NCBI RefSeq assembly: GCF_005937985.2
Contig: NZ_CP042172.1
Span: forward strand, 434,001-498,000
Length of the DNA: 64,000 bases
Origin: Arthrobacter sp. KBS0702
Lineage (GTDB): Bacteria > Actinomycetota > Actinomycetes > Actinomycetales > Micrococcaceae
Direction: 5' to 3'
In this document: positions 60,723 to 64,000 of the stretch, one piece after another
Numbering within the stretch: the stretch's first letter is position 1
Layout of the letters: every line of letters begins with the position of its first letter
Notes under the pieces: model-generated
What the model saw: only the letters and a program-made list of their open reading frames with translations
What the model was told of the DNA's origin: nothing
Database searches by the model: none
Made by a program: the position numbers and the translations under genes

Positions 60723-61403
60723 ATGAAAATTGCAGTCTTTGGCACCGGTATGGTCGGCCCCACGGTGGCGGACGCCCTGGCAAAGCTTGGCCACGACGTC
60801 GTCATCGGAACCCGCGATCCGCAGGCAACGCTGGCGCGGACCGAGGCCGGGCCGATGGGCGGCGTGCCGTTCGCCCAGTGGCACGCGGAGCACGGCGACA
60901 TCCCGGTGGCCACCTTCGCCGAGGCGGCGGCCGGCAGCGACCTCGTTGTCAATGCCACCAACGGCACCGGCTCCCTGGACGCGCTCACCGCAGCCGGAAC
61001 GGCCAACATGGCCGGCAAGGTCGTCATGGACATTGCGAACCCGCTCGACTTCTCCCAGGGTTTCCCGCCGTCGCTGAACCCGGTCAACACGGACAGCCTC
61101 GGCGAGCAGCTCCAGCGGGCTTTCCCGGAGGCGCGCGTGGTCAAAACGCTCAACACGATGAACGCCACTGTCATGGTGGACCCGGCCAGCGTGGCCGGCG
61201 GAGACCACTCCGTGTTTGTCTCTGGCAACGACGCGGACGCCAAATCGGTGGTGGCCGGGTTGCTGGCGGACCTCGGCCACCGCGACATCATCGACCTGGG
61301 CGACATCACCACCGCCCGCGGCACGGAGATGCTCCTTCCGATCTGGCTACGGCTGTGGGGCGCCTTCGGGAACGCGGACTTCAACTTCAAGATCGCCCGC
61401 TAG
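60723..61403 (+). CDS. NADP oxidoreductase, F420-dependent-type
   Basis: 226 aa Rossmann-fold protein. The N-terminal IAVFGTGMVGPTVADALAKL nucleotide motif, GTRDPQ, and VVMDIANPLDFSQG, VVKTLNTMNATVMVDP and the C-terminal EMLLPIWLRLWGA match the F420H2:NADP+ oxidoreductase / NAD(P)-binding family. Whether it uses F420 cannot be seen. Position opposite the TetR gene suggests induction by an electrophile or aldehyde-like compound (inference). Confidence 0.87.
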   Translation: MKIAVFGTGMVGPTVADALAKLGHDVVIGTRDPQATLARTEAGPMGGVPFAQWHAEHGDIPVATFAEAAAGSDLVVNATNGTGSLDALTAAGTANMAGKVVMDIANPLDFSQGFPPSLNPVNTDSLGEQLQRAFPEARVVKTLNTMNATVMVDPASVAGGDHSVFVSGNDADAKSVVAGLLADLGHRDIIDLGDITTARGTEMLLPIWLRLWGAFGNADFNFKIAR

Positions 61404-61426
61404 GCCCGCCAGGCCCGCGAAGACCC

Positions 61427-61494
61427 GCCCAACTGGCTCGCAGTTGTTGTCGTTTGGAGCGCTCAAAACGACAACAACTGCGGACTACTTGGGC
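61427..61494. repeat. 68 bp palindrome, family C
   Basis: Arms of 34 bases centred on GAGCGCTC (61457-61464). The inner GCAGTTGTTGTCGTTT is fully complementary on the other side (AAACGACAACAACTGC); outer GCCCAACTGG faces CTACTTGGGC imperfectly. It lies 23 bp after the oxidoreductase stop. Same length as family B with a different sequence. Confidence 0.9.
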
Positions 61495-61551
61495 CGACGC
61501 GCCCCCGTCAAGGCCCCGGACAGTATCTGAGACGGATTCCCGGGGCAGCCC

Positions 61552-61594
61552 GTGAGCCGGGTAACATCCCATGGGTACAAGTAACCCGGCTCAC
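61552..61594. promoter_or_regulatory. Inverted repeat in the ppc leader region
   Basis: GTGAGCCGGGTAAC (61552-61565) and GTAACCCGGCTCAC (61581-61594) pair except for one base, with a 15 base spacer containing CCCATGGG. It ends 51 bp before the ppc ATG. Possible operator or mRNA hairpin; no published motif recognised. Confidence 0.5.
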
Positions 61595-61645
61595 AGTATC
61601 CAGCGCAGTGTACGAGCCACGTCGAACCCTCGAAAGATAGTTTCC

Positions 61646-64000
61646 ATGGCTGACACTGCATTCACTTCCGGCACGGATCTGGCCTCAGAACTGCGCGCCG
61701 ACGTCCGCCGGGTGTCCACCCTCCTCGGCGAATCCCTGGTCCGCCAGCACGGTCCCGAGCTCCTGGACCTTGTGGAGCAGGTGCGCCTGCTGACCAAGGA
61801 GTCCAAGGAGGCCGCCCGGGGCGGCGCCGATGCCACCGGGCCGTGGAGCTCGTACGACGTCGTCGCCCAGGTCCGCGAACTGCTCGGCTCCCTGCCGCTC
61901 GAGCAGGCCACCGACCTCGTCCGGGCCTTCGCGTTCTATTTCCACCTGGCCAATGCCGCCGAGCAGGTCCACCGGGTCCGCGGACTCCGGAGCCGGCCGG
62001 AGAAGGACGGCTGGCTGGCCAAGGCCGTCGAAGAGATCGCGGAACAGGCCGGATCCGCCGTGCTGCAGGACGTCGTCGACGGACTCGACGTCCGGCCCAT
62101 CTTCACAGCCCATCCCACCGAGGCTTCCCGCCGCTCGGTGCTGGACAAGGTCCGCCGGCTCTCCGACGTGCTGGCCGAACCCACCCTCGAGGGCACCTCG
62201 GCCCGCCGCCGCCAGGACCGCCAGCTGTCCGAGGTGATCGACCAGATGTGGCAGACGGATGAACTCCGCCAGGTCCGGCCCACCCCGGTGGATGAAGCCC
62301 GCAACGCCATCTACTACCTCACCGGAATCCTCGGCGACGCCATGCCGGAGATGCTCTCGGACCTCTCCGAGCTGCTCGCCGACCACGGCGTGACCCTGCC
62401 GGTCACCAAGGCGCCCATCCGCTTCGGTTCGTGGATCGGCGGCGACCGGGACGGCAACCCCAACGTCACGGCCGGCGTTACGCGCGAAATCCTGCAGATC
62501 CAGAACCAGCACGCCATCCGGATCAGCATTGGCCTGATCGACGGGCTGATCTCCATCCTGTCCAACTCGACCGCGCTGGCCGGGGCGGACCAGGCGCTGC
62601 TGGACTCGATCGACGTCGACCTGGGGCACCTGCCCGGGCTGGACCGCCGCGTCCTGGAGCTCAACGCGCAGGAGCCCTACCGGCTCAAACTCACCTGCAT
62701 CAAGGCCAAACTGCTCAACACCGGCCGCCGGGTTGCCGCCGGCGGACCCCACGAGCCCGGCCGGGACTACGCCGCCACCGCGGAGCTGCTCGCCGAACTG
62801 GGCCTGCTGGAGCCATCGCTGCGGAACCACCAGGCCGGTCTCGCCGCCGACGGCGCCCTGGCGCGGGTCCGCCGCGCCATCGCCTCCTTCGGCCTGCACC
62901 TGGCCACCCTTGACATCCGCGAACACGCCGACCACCACCACGACGCCGTCGGGCAGCTGATGGACCGGCTCGGCGGACCCGGTGTGCGGTACGCCGAACT
63001 GAGCCGCGCCGAGCGGCTCGAGGTGCTGGGCTCCGAGCTGGCCTCCCGCCGGCCGCTGTCCGGCCACCCGATCAAGCTCGACGGCGTCGCCGACGGCACG
63101 TACGACGTGTTCCGCGAGATCCGCCGGGCCCTGCGCACCTACGGCCCCGACGTGATCGAGACTTACATCGTCTCGATGACCCGCGGCGCGGACGACGTGT
63201 TGGCGGCGGCGGTGCTGGCCCGGGAGGCCGGGCTGGTGAGCCTCTTCGGCGAGGCTCCCTACGCCAAAATCGGCTTCGCCCCGTTGCTGGAGACCGTCGA
63301 GGAGCTGCGCGCCTCGGCCGAGATTGTGGACGCGCTGCTCTCAGATTCGTCCTACCGCGAGCTGGTCCGGCTGCGCGGCGACGTGCAGGAGATCATGCTC
63401 GGCTACTCGGACTCCAACAAGGAATCCGGCGTGATGACGAGCCAGTGGGAAATCCACAAGACGCAGCGGAAGCTGCGCGACGTCGCGGCCAAGCACGGTG
63501 TGCGGGTGCGGCTCTTCCACGGCCGCGGCGGATCCGTGGGCCGCGGCGGCGGTCCGACCTACGACGCGATCATGGCCCAGCCCAACGGCGTGCTCGAAGG
63601 CGAAATCAAGTTCACCGAACAAGGCGAGGTCATCTCCGACAAGTACTCGCTGCCCGAGCTCGCCCGAGAGAACCTGGAGCTTTCCCTGGCCGCGGTGCTG
63701 CAGGGCTCGGCGCTGCACCGCGCCCCGCGCACCTCGGAGGACCAGCGCGAGCGCTACGGCCACGTCATGGAGACCATCTCCGACGCCGCGTTCGCCCGCT
63801 ACCGGAGCCTCATTGACGACCCGGACCTGCCGGCCTACTTCATGGCGTCCACGCCGGTGGAACAGCTGGGCTCGCTGAACATCGGGTCGCGGCCGTCCAA
63901 GCGCCCCGACTCGGGCGCAGGCCTCGAGGGCCTGCGTGCCATCCCGTGGGTGTTCGGCTGGACCCAGTCGCGGCAGATCGTGCCGGGCTGGTTCGGCGTG
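61646..64000 (+). CDS. ppc: Phosphoenolpyruvate carboxylase, 5' 785 codons (continues beyond the window)
   Basis: Carboxylates PEP to oxaloacetate for anaplerosis. Motifs: catalytic [16 protein letters not shown] (H156), [32 protein letters not shown], and [14 protein letters not shown] with the RGG loop. Full proteins are about 910-940 aa, so the last 130-150 residues lie outside. No close Shine-Dalgarno is seen at ATG 61646 (CCTCGAAAGATAG upstream). With aceA, aceB and poxB it completes the C2/C3/C4 node of this region. Confidence 0.96.
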   Translation, partial: MADTAFTSGTDLASELRADVRRVSTLLGESLVRQHGPELLDLVEQVRLLTKESKEAARGGADATGPWSSYDVVAQVRELLGSLPLEQATDLVRAFAFYFHLANAAEQVHRVRGLRSRPEKDGWLAKAVEEIAEQAGSAVLQDVVDGLDVRPIFTAHPTEASRRSVLDKVRRLSDVLAEPTLEGTSARRRQDRQLSEVIDQMWQTDELRQVRPTPVDEARNAIYYLTGILGDAMPEMLSDLSELLADHGVTLPVTKAPIRFGSWIGGDRDGNPNVTAGVTREILQIQNQHAIRISIGLIDGLISILSNSTALAGADQALLDSIDVDLGHLPGLDRRVLELNAQEPYRLKLTCIKAKLLNTGRRVAAGGPHEPGRDYAATAELLAELGLLEPSLRNHQAGLAADGALARVRRAIASFGLHLATLDIREHADHHHDAVGQLMDRLGGPGVRYAELSRAERLEVLGSELASRRPLSGHPIKLDGVADGTYDVFREIRRALRTYGPDVIETYIVSMTRGADDVLAAAVLAREAGLVSLFGEAPYAKIGFAPLLETVEELRASAEIVDALLSDSSYRELVRLRGDVQEIMLGYSDSNKESGVMTSQWEIHKTQRKLRDVAAKHGVRVRLFHGRGGSVGRGGGPTYDAIMAQPNGVLEGEIKFTEQGEVISDKYSLPELARENLELSLAAVLQGSALHRAPRTSEDQRERYGHVMETISDAAFARYRSLIDDPDLPAYFMASTPVEQLGSLNIGSRPSKRPDSGAGLEGLRAIPWVFGWTQSRQIVPGWFGV

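Overview
The window is chromosomal DNA from a high-GC Gram-positive actinobacterium. It most resembles Arthrobacter/Pseudarthrobacter (Micrococcaceae). This rests on strong GC codon bias, gene content (RamB-like regulator beside the glyoxylate genes, LytR-C protein, IdeR-type iron boxes, actinobacterial MHS transporters, DUF6707- and DUF4916-like proteins) and gene order. It looks like ordinary core and near-core chromosome: no phage, integrase, transposase, plasmid, CRISPR or secondary-metabolite cluster is visible. Species cannot be fixed by reading alone.

Layout. 0-6 kb: 5' part of aspartate kinase (ask), then a dnaX-recR-acetyltransferase operon, the SRP RNA gene and tRNA-Ser(GGA). 6-20 kb: scattered single genes, including a DUF2236 oxygenase-like protein, an M23 peptidase with a Pro-Thr repeat tail, a glutathione-peroxidase-like thiol peroxidase, glutathione-independent formaldehyde dehydrogenase, a phosphodiesterase, a Stealth phosphotransferase with a HAD phosphatase, a LytR-C membrane protein, a TetR regulator, an FrnE-like oxidoreductase, a CynX-type transporter, and methionine aminopeptidase divergent from a small XRE regulator. 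20-27.5 kb: acetate/two-carbon metabolism, with malate synthase and isocitrate lyase divergent from a RamB-like regulator, followed by pyruvate oxidase. 27.5-38 kb: serpin lipoprotein, pyridoxal/HMP kinase, alpha-ketoglutarate-type permease, queuosine-precursor transporter and tRNA-guanine transglycosylase, an AbiEi/DUF559 protein, dienelactone hydrolase and small conserved proteins. 38-47 kb: a catabolic cluster with a PucR regulator divergent from transporter, TPP decarboxylase, aldehyde dehydrogenase, amidohydrolase and M20 hydrolase. 47-60 kb: small enzymes, a glycogen-debranching-type glucosidase, an iron(III) ABC transporter with IdeR boxes, a GH76 glycosidase and an SDR/acyl-CoA dehydrogenase pair. 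60-64 kb: a TetR/DUF1684 unit divergent from an F420-oxidoreductase-like protein, and the first 785 codons of PEP carboxylase.

Metabolic theme: glyoxylate shunt, PEP carboxylase, pyruvate oxidase and the RamB-like regulator together form an anaplerotic/acetate node. The 38-47 kb cluster probably turns a nitrogenous 2-oxo acid into an aldehyde and then an acid, with amide or carbamoyl hydrolysis.

The most unusual feature is a set of intergenic palindromes of near-constant length. Family B has six copies of exactly 68 bp, all between 27.5 and 34.4 kb. Family A has 64 bp copies near 17-21 kb and a 63 bp copy with an extra half-arm at 59 kb. Singletons of 68 and 65 bp lie at 61.4 and 22.6 kb, and a nested repeat lies at 0.9-1.05 kb. 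Every one sits just downstream of at least one stop codon and none lies in a divergent promoter region, so they look like REP-like 3'-end elements. No transposase or RAYT gene is visible nearby. A second point for checking is a probable single-base frameshift at the 3' end of the TPP-enzyme gene near position 42,680.
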